From Cephalopachus bancanus (lineage: Eukaryota; Chordata; Mammalia; Primates; Tarsiidae), in assembly GCA_027257055.1 (NCBI GenBank), contig JAPVLO010000001.1:9695501-9759500 (forward strand): a stretch of 64,000 nt of DNA, in the 5' to 3' direction. A program made the translations under genes and the position numbers. The notes below the pieces were generated by a model, which worked only from the letters and a program-made list of their open reading frames with translations, had not been told where the DNA came from and made no database searches. Each line of letters starts with the position of its first letter. Position 1 is the stretch's first letter. This document shows positions 11,185 to 20,639 of the stretch, in pieces.

Positions 11185-11480
11185 TTCCTCATGCTTGGGG
11201 AAACACCTGGTGGGTAGGGTCATCCCTCATCCACCTGGCTCTATGTTCATGTAAATGTCTTGTGATTTAATTGGGATTGCCCTTCCTCATACTCCAGGAA
11301 ACACCTGGTGGGTGAGGGATGCCCCTCATTCACCTGGCTTTGTGTTCATGTAAAAGTTTTGTGATTTAATTGGGATTGTTCTTCCTCATGCCTGAGGAAA
11401 CACCTGGTGGGTGGGGGAGGCCCCTACTGCACCTGGCTTTGTGTTCATGTGAAAGACTTGTGAGACTGTCTGTGTAAAAT
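11185..11480 (+). repeat. Three roughly 98-bp tandem repeats upstream of the LTR TATA box
   Basis: Units begin near 11185, 11283 and 11382, each with TTCCTCAT, GGAAACACCTGGTGGGT and CACCTGGCT..GTGTTCATGT; the first two continue into TGTGATTTAATTGGGATTG. Placed just upstream of the TATA-like box, they resemble U3 enhancer repeats. CACCTG E-boxes recur twice per unit. Enhancer activity is inferred only from position. Confidence 0.88.
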
Positions 11481-11485
11481 TTGGG

Positions 11486-11514
11486 GATAAATACCCACTG
11501 TAAGTTCCAATAAA
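11486..11514 (+). promoter_or_regulatory. LTR TATA-like box and polyadenylation signal
   Basis: GATAAATA at 11486-11493 and AATAAA at 11509-11514 lie 16 bases apart. That is very close for a promoter and polyA pair, so either the R region is tiny or the true TATA lies further upstream. Both are canonical in sequence. Confidence 0.55.
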
Positions 11515-11890
11515 GGGCTTCTGCTCAATTCATTGAACAGTTGTCCATTTTCTTTCTCTTTCTTTCTCTTTATATCTATCCCTCCATTTTTCTTTCTTTG
11601 AATATCTATCCCTCCTACAGAATCGGCTTCTGCACTAGACAGAGTCCAGTCTCTTTCTTTCTCCCCCATCTCTCTCTTTCTTTCTCTTTATTTCTCCAGA
11701 ATAATCGCCAATGCCACCACACCTACCCAGGGACCCCCTAAATCTCTCTGCTGGGGCTGGCCCCCCACAGTGTACTCTGTGTCAGGTACCAGGTAAAGTG
11801 CTTTACATGCATTATATCATTTAACCTTCACTATAACTTTTGAAATAGTTGAAAATAGTTTACCTATTTAAAGGTGAGGAACCTGGGTGA

Positions 11891-12480
11891 TGCAGTTATG
11901 GATTGCCACAAGAATGTTGCCTATGAATGTTGCAGTAAAACGGTCACAAATGATGGTGGTATATAACAATCACCGTGCTCAGGGGTGTACAAGGTTAAGT
12001 GGTCCTGGCACTCAGGTGTATATGACAAAATCCAGGGGAACTAATCCCCTGTGTTTATGGAACAGGCCAAATGACAGCTCTTCTAGGATGGCCTTAGACA
12101 GATCTGGAGGAATTCAGATGGGTGTCTACATGTCTCATTCTTCAACATTCTAGCTCAGGTCTGTCATTTGTGTGGCAATGGCATGGAGAAAGGTTGCAAG
12201 TAAGAATGTATGGGTGCTTTTTAATGCTTCCACTAGCATTCCATTGGTCATAGTAAGTCACAGGGCCACGGTCAAGGCCAAGGCCAAGCTCAGAGTGAGA
12301 CAGGGCAAGCATGAAAAAGTGACCCTTCTGAGTGTGGATAGAAGGTCAGATGTGTGCTCTCGATGACATTAATTGGGTCATTGCAGAAGGTCAACTGCTA
12401 GGTGGAAGAGTCTGGGTTCAATCTTGATCTATCTGATCAGGCCTCTCCTCATCCCTACAGTAACCAGAAGAGGTTACAGA
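11891..12480 (-). repeat. Decayed interspersed repeat, probably an ERVL-class LTR
   Basis: Blocks such as TTCCATTGGTCATAGTAAGT and CACAGGGCCACGGTCAAGGC match a common mammalian LTR-like consensus that I remember but cannot name. The first half is too diverged to align by eye. Strand is given with low confidence. Confidence 0.4.
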
Positions 12481-13780
12481 GAACAGGAGAGACCTCTGTC
12501 TAGCAGACTGTAAGAGCTTCCATGTCTGTTGGTAAACAACGTGCCAAAAAATAGCAAGGGAACAATGTGATTTTAATGAGGAGGAGTAGAAAGTCCAATT
12601 AAAGAAGAAAAGCAGAAGAAATTAAAACCAAATGTAAGATTGAAGAGATAAAGCCACCATGAGAGCAGAGCTTCTCAAGCACGAACTACAAGTTTGCTAA
12701 AAGTACCAAAGTGATCTGGCCAGGGGAGTAAAGCATTTTAAAAAATAAATAAAATGAAGAATGAGATAAGGGTAAAAATATGAGCTTGCAGCATTTGTAT
12801 TTCCAATGTTATTCACTTGTTGTGTCTGGATGTCAATTTGTAATGGGTAGGAGAGGAAGTCTTGAAAATACTCATTATGTAAATAGATTTTATAGGAAAA
12901 AAATGCTCCACAATGGACTTTCTTGACGCTTGCTAACAAAAATGCACTTCGAGAATTATAAAGCCCTTAGAAGTCTGGGGAATTATTTACAATAGCAGAG
13001 CCAACCATCTTGAATGAACTAGACTGGCCAGTTGGCTTGAGACCCCTTCTGCTTCGGGGATTTTACATGCCATTGAAGAAAACAAGACAGCTAAGTTAAA
13101 TAAATATATTCAGTGACTACTTTCTTAGAAGTGATCCTGATTGTCCATTAGAGTGGTGTCAGGGCTGAATAAAATTAAAAGCAAAGAAAGAGGTCTTCAC
13201 TGCTCATTCATTTAAAGTAGATTCTTCTTGAAGGACGTTCTGAGGTTATTGTATCACATTCAGCTTCAACACAGAACCAAATGAACAGGTAACATTTTTC
13301 ATAGCTGATGAGTGACTCTGAATTTAATTTTATCCTCTGGCTAACTTCTGACTCAGTGTCTCCTATGACAGAACCATTTTCATTATAGGACTAATCTGAA
13401 TGTCACAATGACATTCAGGAGCATTAGTGTCACTGTCACTTGTTCATGTTTCTATTGGGCCTGTTGTCCTGATTTTTTCCCTTCAAAGTCTCAAGTGTTT
13501 CCTTGTCAGGTATATTAGAGGCCACACAAGAAGTTGGATTAATTCTTCTCAGAGGTGATGGCTCAGACTGGACAAGAACAGCACCTGTTAAGGGGATGAG
13601 TGTTTGAGAATACTGCATCAGGATTGAGTATACTGCATCTCTTGTTACCATGGAGATGTTTTCAACTCACTAGTCCACAATCACTCGGGCTTGCCGTATT
13701 TGCACCGGTCATCGTAGCAACAAGAATGATAGTTCGCCATTTTTGAGTGTTGAATTTGGCCTTTTGCTTTCATTAACTTC
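12481..13780. other. Repeat-poor unique sequence
   Basis: No gene is seen and all open frames are short. It holds a 23-bp palindrome at 13396-13418 and an RFX-like motif near 13644, listed separately. Confidence 0.5.
13396..13418. promoter_or_regulatory. Perfect 10-bp inverted repeat with 3-bp spacer
   Basis: CTGAATGTCA and TGACATTCAG are exact reverse complements separated by CAA. The inner core TGTCAnnnTGACA has the IR3 layout of nuclear-receptor palindromes but differs from the classical half-site AGGTCA. A binding role is speculative. Confidence 0.5.
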
Positions 13781-13784
13781 TTTA

Positions 13785-13945
13785 ATGCTTCTAACCATCT
13801 TTCAAGAAATCATTATTTTGCATATTTTCCGAGCAAGGAAACGAGGTTTAAGGAGATCGAAGAACTGTTCCAGGTCAGCGGCCCAGGGATGGCAGAGAAT
13901 AACGCCTTCAATGCTAAACTCTGGCTCTTCATCCTGTGTGAAGCT
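13785..13945 (-). repeat. MIR SINE, antisense
   Basis: The segment ATTTTCCGAGCAAGGAAACGAGGTTTAAGG, then GTTCCAGGTCAGCGGC, then CTGGCTCTTCATCCTG follows an antisense MIR (high divergence, typical tract 'gaggaaactgaggcacagag'). No gene is implied. Confidence 0.55.
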
Positions 13946-15075
13946 GCCCCTTTTCTTACCCCTTATTATCTTCTTACACCTTACCTGGGGAAGACAGAGC
14001 CATAGGTCCAGAAGGTTCTAATGCTATGAATTTTCCACAGCTTTGTATTCACCATGACAACCTCGAAAATGCCAAACTCCCTGGTGGCGTAGGACCCGGA
14101 TAACCAGGACTTAGGTCTGGTTCTTCTACTGAACCAGCCATGTGGGCTGAAGCCAGCTCCTTCTCCAGACCCAGCTGGCCTCCCCATTTCTAAGAACAAA
14201 GTTATTAGCCATTACCTTGCCCACTTTTCAAGATGTTTACTGAGAACAACTGAGGATAAAGCGGGTGAAAGTACTTTGCAAGCCGTAAAGTGATGTACAA
14301 TGCCACTGTGATTTCAGCCTCACTGATCTCCCACTTGGGCCTCGGAACACCCATGTCATGTTCCAGAAAAGATGCATACCTAGGCGGCCAGGCAAATACC
14401 AACCCACCTCTAACGAGGTTGCCCTCCCACAACCCGCCGCTCCTTTCCCACGCACGCTGATGATTTATCTTTCAAAGCAAAACAATCTGTTCTGACCACG
14501 TCCCTCCTTCCGTTCCACTTGTCGCTCTGGGCCTGTCTGTTCTGTTTTTTCTACAGCACACAAGGAATGAAAACTAAATGCAAACATCACCGCCAATTAA
14601 CACATGCTTACATCTCTTGCAAGTGCTTTTCTTCCTCCTTCTGTCTCTCTCTCTCTCTCCCCCCCAACTCTCAAAGGGCGCAGTTTTCTTCCTCTAAGTT
14701 TTTCTTAGTCCTGTGCAAACATTCGGCGACGTGCGGCAGAGGTTCTGAACTCGGGAACAAGCTGTGGCTCTTCCAGAGACTGAGCTTTTGAAAAATGATG
14801 AGTGCTATCTCAGGGATCTCCGTGAAACGCACTGAAGAATCTGTTTACCCTATCGCTACTTGGTGGAGAAACTGTCTTTGACTTAATCTGAATCAGGTCA
14901 CAAGCCTCCCTTCTGCCAACTGAAAAGTGGTTACAGGGTGACCGGCCAACAGTTTCATTGTCACCACTGACAGTCTCGCAGCTCGGGAAACTACTCAGTA
15001 CGGAGCCAACCCGACAATGAGACATCCTGGAAGTAGAATGATCTGCTTCCTGATCGGCACAGACCCACTGCCCCT
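13946..15075. other. GC-richer unique block, no gene seen
   Basis: Mixed sequence with a (CT)n run near 14645-14665. Several short frames exist on both strands, none with recognisable similarity. A weak L2-like stretch (CAAAACAATCTGTTCTGACC) is near 14480. Confidence 0.4.
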
Positions 15076-15084
15076 GTTTTTTTC

Positions 15085-15345
15085 TTTTGTGTCATTTTAT
15101 TTTTTTTCTTTATGTCAGTAGCCTTAGGGGGTACAAATTGCTTTTGCTTACATGGTCGCCTTGCATAGTGGCAAAGAAGTCTGAACTTTAAGTGTACCCA
15201 CCACCCCCACCTGTGCCCATTGCACCTAATAGGTGATTTTTCATCCTTCCACCCTTCACCGCTCCCCCTTCTGAACTTCCAATGTCTATCATATCATTCT
15301 CTAGGCCTTTGTAGATCCTGTGTTTGGCTCAAATAAGCAATAAAT
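15085..15345 (-). repeat. LINE-1 3' UTR, antisense
   Basis: The order TTATGTCAGTAGCCTTAGGG, GGTACAAATTGCTTTTGC, TTTAAGTGTACCCACCACCC, CACCTAATAGGTGATTTTTC is the reverse of a primate L1 3' UTR tail. It starts from a T-rich run that would be the poly-A on the minus strand. Confidence 0.78.
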
Positions 15346-15399
15346 GCCCCTGTTTCTCATGGACTCCAAGCATAGTGAATAATTTTCAACTTTCTCTTT

Positions 15400-16480
15400 G
15401 CACGAAGAAGTCTTTTTGGAAGAGTGCAAAAGAAAAAAAAAAAAGAACAACTCAATACTTTATTTTAGCTCTTTCACAAATCACTGTCTTCCAGTAAGCT
15501 GGGGCTGCACTCGAATAGCTCACACCTTCGGAAGACAGGTCCGGATGCTGCGACTGTCCCATCCCCCCAGACACACGCACGCACCCAAGTTACTCTGGGT
15601 TCTTCCTGCATGTTTTGTATTCAAACCTCTTGATAAATTATCGGCTGGTGTTCATGTTTGTAGCTCTCCCAGAACAATAAAGCAAAAATGTTTGTCATTT
15701 ATAAAGTGCAGCTGCAAGAAGTGTGTAGGAGTGATAATTGGATGACAACCCAGGGAAGGGGGAACATTAAAAAAAAAAGAAAGGGAAAAAAGCAGCTTTT
15801 CATGTGGAAGGCAAGATTGCACCCAGGAGGACTTTGCACGATGTGCCCACTGGCCGAGAGCCACCGGGCTGCAGGCCCCATTTCCATTGCTGCAGTCGCT
15901 TTCTCTCCGTCCTAAGAGGTAGGTCCCATCGGTACCGAGTCACAGGCTCCAGCTGAAGTAGGGTCTCACGTCCCCAGGCCACACCTATCGGGACAGTGCA
16001 ATGCTTTGGCAGCTGGAGGCAGCCTGCGGGGAAACTTCATTTCTGTTTCCAAGAGGCCCACCAAGCTAGAAAAGGGCGGTCACCTTTAACCCCACAAGAA
16101 GGCTCCTTTGACAGTCGCTTTTTGATTCACTGAGGGCTTGGTGCTCACGCGACAGGCGGCTGTCAAGACAGGGCCTCTGGCAGAAAGACGGAGGGGAACA
16201 CAGATCACCATGAAAGGAGCACTACAAATGTTTGATCCTCTTATCCCCGTCCTGCCTACGCTCAGATTTCTCTTAGACAATGGTAGAGACCTTAGAGGAG
16301 TCCGCGGACAAAGAAGTATTTATTCACACTCGTCTCAGCAGTGGCGGCTTCTCTTTTGAGTCACTTCTCAAGGAAAATCCCAAAGGTTTAAGCATCATCT
16401 AGTCATTTCTGAGTTTTTTATCTAACATCTGAGACCATCAATTTAAAGTTCAGACCTTAAAGATAACCTCTCTCTATTTG
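15400..16480. other. Repeat-free block, possible conserved non-coding sequence
   Basis: No transposon is recognisable. Within 15620-15735 there are an AACAATAAAG (SOX-like), a CAGCTG E-box, and GATAAATTATC and TGATAATTGG homeodomain-like sites close together. Open frames (up to 115 codons) have no recognised similarity. Function is unproven. Confidence 0.4.
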
Positions 16481-16496
16481 CACATTGTGTGCAAAA

Positions 16497-16498
<2 letters not shown>

Positions 16499-16554
<56 letters not shown>

Positions 16555-16558
16555 CGGT
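16499..16558 (+). repeat. (TG)n microsatellite
   Basis: About 25 near-perfect TG units, ending in TATGCGGTGTGTGTC. It can form Z-DNA in vitro and is likely length-polymorphic. Confidence 0.98.
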
Positions 16559-16618
16559 GTGTGTCTGAGGTATCGGTCATTCTTTATAAAAACCTGTGGA
16601 GGATGCTGAAGTCTAGTC

Positions 16619-16913
16619 TTTTTTTTTTATTATTAAGAGAAATAGGGTCTCACTCTGTCCCCCAGACTGTAAGCGTGATCATGGCTCGTTGCATCCTTGG
16701 ATCCCTGGACTTCAAGTGATTCCCCTGCTTCTGCCTCCCAAGTAGCTGGGATTACAAGCATGTACCACCCCACCAGTTAATTCTTTTTTTATATTTTTCA
16801 TTTTATAGGGATAATGTTGCCCAGACTGGTTTCAAACTTCTGGCCTCAAATTATCCTCTCATCTTGGCCTCCCAAAGTGCTGGGATTACAGGCGTGAGCC
16901 ACCCTGTCTGGCC
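16619..16913 (-). repeat. Old AluJ-like SINE
   Basis: Antisense dimeric Alu with T-tail, GGGTCTCACTCTGTCCCCCA, CCAAGTAGCTGGGATTACAA and TGCTGGGATTACAGGCGTG, ending GAGCCACCCTGTCTGGCC. The flanks AAGTCTAGTC and AAGGTTAGTT may be a decayed target duplication. Confidence 0.95.
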
Positions 16914-17083
16914 AAGGTTAGTTTTTAATGATGAAGGGCTATATCACCTTAATTCTAGAGTGGAACATAAGGTAAAATTTGGAAATGACATTGCTGTATC
17001 TCAGAGGGCAATTTAGACAAGTGCCACAGGGTTTGGAGGAAAAGGAGTCATCATATTAAAAGGCAAAGAAAAGGGGTAGATTT

Positions 17084-17324
17084 CGAGTTCTTTTAGGAAT
17101 CTCCACACTGTTTTCCACAGAGGTTGAACTAGTTTGTATTCCCACCAAAGTGCAGAAGAAGCATTTTCACTGCACCCTCACCAGTTTCTGTTGTTTTTTT
17201 GTTTTATTAATGATAGCCAGGTGAAGTGGGAACCAAAGGGGGGTTCCAAATTTTGCCTGTACAATGACCACTTGTATACCTAAATCTGAATCATACCCCA
17301 TATCTTGAAAATTAAAAAAAATTT
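17084..17324 (+). repeat. Twin-primed (5'-inverted) LINE-1 insertion
   Basis: Left part (17084 to about 17222) reads as antisense L1 ORF2 (GGAATCTCCACACTGTTTTCC, ACTAGTTTGTATTCCCACC). Right part (about 17225-17324) is a sense 3' end (GACCACTTGTATACCTAAATC) with a poly-A tail. The pair is flanked by 19-bp direct repeats at 17065-17083 and 17325-17343 with one mismatch (AAAGAAAAGGGGTAGATTT). A single duplication around two opposite-facing parts is the signature of twin priming. Confidence 0.92.
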
Positions 17325-17701
17325 AAAGAAAAAGGGTAGATTTTCTTTGTGTGCTTTCTGCTAATTTATCTTCTGCAAATAAGAAAGAATATGCCCACAG
17401 TAGGAGGTAAGGAGAAATATTTGCACCATCACTACTTCTCACTGAGTGAAGAGCTTCGGTCATGGAGAACTAGATCCTATGGGTTCCTAGGTCTTTAACA
17501 GTGCATAGAAAATGACTGTAACAAGTAGGAAGAAGACAGCCCCTGCCCAGTCAAGAGAAGGCTCTGGAAATCACTGGGCCTTGTGACCCCCTGCAGAAAC
17601 ACAGGGGTGGACCAAAGCTGTACAGTCTCCCAACTGCCTAAAGGATTATTTTTGTCCCTAGACCAGGGTCTCTTAGCCTTGGCACTACTGTCATTTTGGA
17701 T

Positions 17702-17765
17702 TGTAACAGTCAGGATCTGTCTTAGGCAATTCAGTGTGCTATTACCATATGTATATATGTGATAA

Positions 17766-17813
<48 letters not shown>

Positions 17814-18051
17814 CACACACAACATATATATCCATCCCACTAGGTTTCCATTCTAGGATCTCAGATTTTGCTCGTAAGGCCTATAGCTGATTAGATGAGG
17901 CCCACCTACATTGTGGATAGTAATCTACTTAAAGTCAGATGATATCAAGCACATCTACAAAATATCTTTAGAGCAACACCTAGATTGATGTTGGATTAAA
18001 TAACTAGGCTCTATAGCCTAGTCAAGTTGGCACACACAACTAAACATCACA
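17702..18051 (+). repeat. ERVL-type solo LTR with 5-bp duplication
   Basis: It starts TGTAACAGTCAGGATCTGTC and ends CACACAACTAAACATCACA. It is the same family as 5452-5892. The flanking 5-mers are TGGAT (17697-17701) and TGGAG (18052-18056). The interrupted MER5A reads across once the LTR is removed, which supports both boundaries. Confidence 0.8.
17768..17812 (+). repeat. (TG)n microsatellite inside the LTR
   Basis: About 22 TG units followed by ACACACAA. They lie at the place where the LTR family has a TATA/GATA-rich stretch. Confidence 0.97.
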
Positions 18052-18244
18052 TGGAGTTACCTGACAATATTTTGTGGAGGTAGACTGTCCCACACCACTG
18101 TAAAAAGTTTAGCAGCATTCTTGGCCTCTACCTGATAGAGGCCAATTAGAACCCCTCCAGCAGTGACACACAAAAATGCTTCCAGGAATTGCCAAAAGTC
18201 CCCTGGGGGTGGGGGGTAAAATCACTCCAGTTGAAAACAACTTT

Positions 18245-20205
18245 TCCAGGCCACGAGGTCAAAAACTTGGGTTTTATGTGTCACCCTGTAAACACTTAGG
18301 CATTGTCCACAGTTTAACATAGAGAACCCAACTGGTAATGCTTGTGTTTGCAATATCTTCCCCTTTCACTCAGATGCTATTTTAACACATGGAAGGTTAA
18401 GGAGCTTAATTAGAATTCTTGTAAGTCTACAGCGGGCAGGATGTCTAAACCTTTGTGTGGCACCAGGAAATAACAAGATCTACCTTCAGGTATTATCATG
18501 TACTTTCTTGCTAAAGTGACAGTGGCTTTTCTCCTGAGGCTTGAAATTAAAAATGAAATAATGGCATAGCCAATTGTAAAATTTGTCCCCGAAGGCTCAG
18601 TTAACCTGCTCAAGCTGGGCACTGGACTCAAAAGAGGGTCTCTACTAAAAACTCTGGAAAATCATAGCATCACAGTTTTAGTTGATATTTCATTGAACAG
18701 AATGTTTTTACTTACTGGATATATAAAAATAGCTTTGAGCTTGATATAGATGAAGGCAATTGACAAAGTTTCGCTTATCGTAAATTACATATCTTTTTCC
18801 TTTTTTGGTGCATTGCTATTAACAGATTTTCATATGTACTTTTCTAATATATATATACATATATCTGATATCTCTCATGTCCTGTGCTCTTCCAACCATC
18901 TGGTGTGAAATGACACATCCATGGCAAGCTGCTATTTAAAGCACTGAATGCATTATCTATAACCAACCATGATTATCTCCTGCATTGTTAATTTCCTGCT
19001 GTGCTGTGTAATTCTGATATTTCTTGGTCATGCAAAACTATACAGTATCTTATAAGCAGCCCATGTGCATGTTTTTAAAGCAGAGAGTTATTTAATGATA
19101 TGTTAACTACAAAATTCTGGTACCAGAATTGGAAAATGAAGACTTCAAAAGACTAATAAACCATTGTCTGTAACCAGAACGTAGCTATGTAAGTAACTGG
19201 TTAAGGCAAGGCAAGGAAAAGTGTGCAATTTGGAATTTTGATTCATTAAGCATCATGGCAGGATATGGGGAATTCTCCTTGGCTTCCCCTTGTCCATTAA
19301 AAAATAAAAAGTAAACACTTTTCCTGGGCTCTAAGTGGTCTTCCTCCCCTGTCTGACTTACAGTGAGATCGGTTGAGAACCAGACGCTGAATGTTTTTAT
19401 TGTGAAGTGCACTGGACATTGCTATTTCGGATCCAAGGAAGTGTTTGTGTTGCAAAATTAGTTTTAAAAAGCCTGTGTGGATCCAGGCAGCAACAAGATT
19501 CTGAGTTTGTTTCTGAAGGAAGATTTCTTTGTTTTTTCTAAACCCACCTGGTTGCTTACGTGAGGTTACTTCCTAACAATAGCTGAGTGATGACAACTTC
19601 TATCCTCTTCCAAATGTTTAAAGAGAAATGGATCTAACTGGCGAGAGAAGGAGCTGGCCAAGATGTTGAAGGATTTTTTTTTCATCCTTAATCTTAATCC
19701 TCTCTGTGTGGCCCTTTTCATCCCGCCTTAAGACAAAATGAAACTGATTTGTGTATTTTTTATTCTTTGTGTTAAGCACCAATGCATGGTCTGTGTCAGT
19801 TTACAGGGTCAAACTTTCCCAGGTTAGAAGTGGATCTCACACACTCAACAGTAAAATAAAAGCAATACTCTTTTTTCATGATGTTGATGCAAATTAGTGA
19901 TTCTATTTGCAATAAGTCTTGGAGTTGCACAACATTGTGTTATTTGCTTGGGAAAGTCAGTAAATTATGACCCCACCTGAATTCTATCAAAACAGTTTTT
20001 CACTATACTTTCCATTAAATTTAAGAGCAAACATCTAACTTGATGCATGCAAAAAAAAATCAAAATGAACACATTAACAAAATAAACAAGTTTTGCCTCA
20101 TTCTGTGTAAAGCATTTTGCCCTTTAAGAAAGAAACTAAGCTTTTCATTATGTTTTGCTTGCAAATTCATTATAGCTTGATAAGAAAGATGAACATCTCG
20201 GATAG
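18245..20205. other. Unique sequence, no gene seen
   Basis: AT-rich with short frames only. It contains an 18-bp perfect palindrome at 19113-19130 (AATTCTGG and its complement around GGTACC) and a TA-rich run near 18849. Confidence 0.5.
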
Positions 20206-20214
20206 CTTGATTTA

Positions 20215-20295
20215 TGGAGTATTTTCTCATTGACTTCTCAGAAGAATCTTGCAAAATAGATATAATTATTCTCATTTGCCAATATAGATACTGTG
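20215..20295 (-). repeat. MIR fragment, antisense
   Basis: TCTTGCAAAATAGATATAAT and TATTCTCATTTGCC match the antisense MIR block 'taggtactattattatcccc'. It lies just before the Alu. Confidence 0.45.
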
Positions 20296-20330
20296 TCTTC
20301 TCTAAGAATGTGCCATCAATAAGAGGAGAG

Positions 20331-20624
20331 AACCGGGCATGGTGGTTCACACCTGTAATCCTAGCATTTTTGGAGGCAGAGGCAAGAGGATTGCCTGAGC
20401 CCAAGGGTTTGAGACCAGCCTAGGCAATATGGTGAGACCTCATCTCTACAATAAATCAAAAAAATTATCAGGGCATGGCAGTGCACACTTCCTCCAACTA
20501 CAGCTTCTTGGAAAGCTGAGGAGGAAGGATCACCTGAGCCCAGCAGATCAGGGGTACGGTGGCCGTGAGCGTACCACCACACTCCAGCCTGAGTGACAGA
20601 ATGAGACTCCAACTCAAAAAAAAA
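20331..20624 (+). repeat. Alu SINE, lineage-specific, with target duplication
   Basis: Sense dimeric Alu from AACCGGGCATGGTGGTTCAC to ATGAGACTCCAACTC plus A-tail. It is flanked by AAGAGGAGAG at 20321-20330 and 20625-20634 (exact). It has the derived linker and right arm but more mutations than the 30-kb copies. Confidence 0.96.
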
Positions 20625-20639
20625 AAGAGGAGAGATTTG

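Larger units (their letters stand above)
10465..11769 (+). repeat. Solo endogenous retrovirus LTR, class II (beta-like), complete
   Basis: A 1,305-bp LTR runs from TGTTGGGAGCCAGCC to GGCTGGCCCCCCACA. Its ends are TGT...ACA, with a longer inverted match (GGGAGCCAGCC against GGCTGGCCCCCC). The flanks carry the identical 6-mer GTGTAC at 10459-10464 and 11770-11775. A 6-bp duplication is typical of class II (ERVK/beta) integrase. A TATA-like GATAAATA (11486-11493) and an AATAAA (11509-11514) set the sense strand as plus and leave about 250 bp of pyrimidine-rich R/U5. No internal viral genes, primer-binding site or second LTR follow, so the provirus was reduced by recombination to a solo LTR. The U3 carries several tandem repeats, listed separately. 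The start resembles beta-retroviral LTRs, but I cannot name the family. Confidence 0.9.
10420..11890 (-). repeat. MIR SINE split by a solo LTR
   Basis: The flanks of the LTR (10420-10464 and 11776-11890) join into an antisense MIR: AAATTTACTGGGAGTGTAC, then TCTGTGTCAGGTACC, then AAGTGCTTTACATGC and TATTTAAAGGTGAGGAA. Removing the LTR and one copy of its duplication restores the MIR order. That fixes the relative age of the two insertions. Confidence 0.72.
17664..18241. mobile_element. MER5A-type hAT element split by an ERVL LTR
   Basis: Pieces at 17664-17701 (CAGGGTCTCTTAGCCTTGGC, GTCATTTTGGAT) and 18057-18241 (GTTTAGCAGCATTCTTGGCC, CCAGGAATTGCCAAAAGTCC, CTCCAGTTGAAAACAAC) together form one MER5A. 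The LTR at 17702-18051 lies in the middle. Confidence 0.85.
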
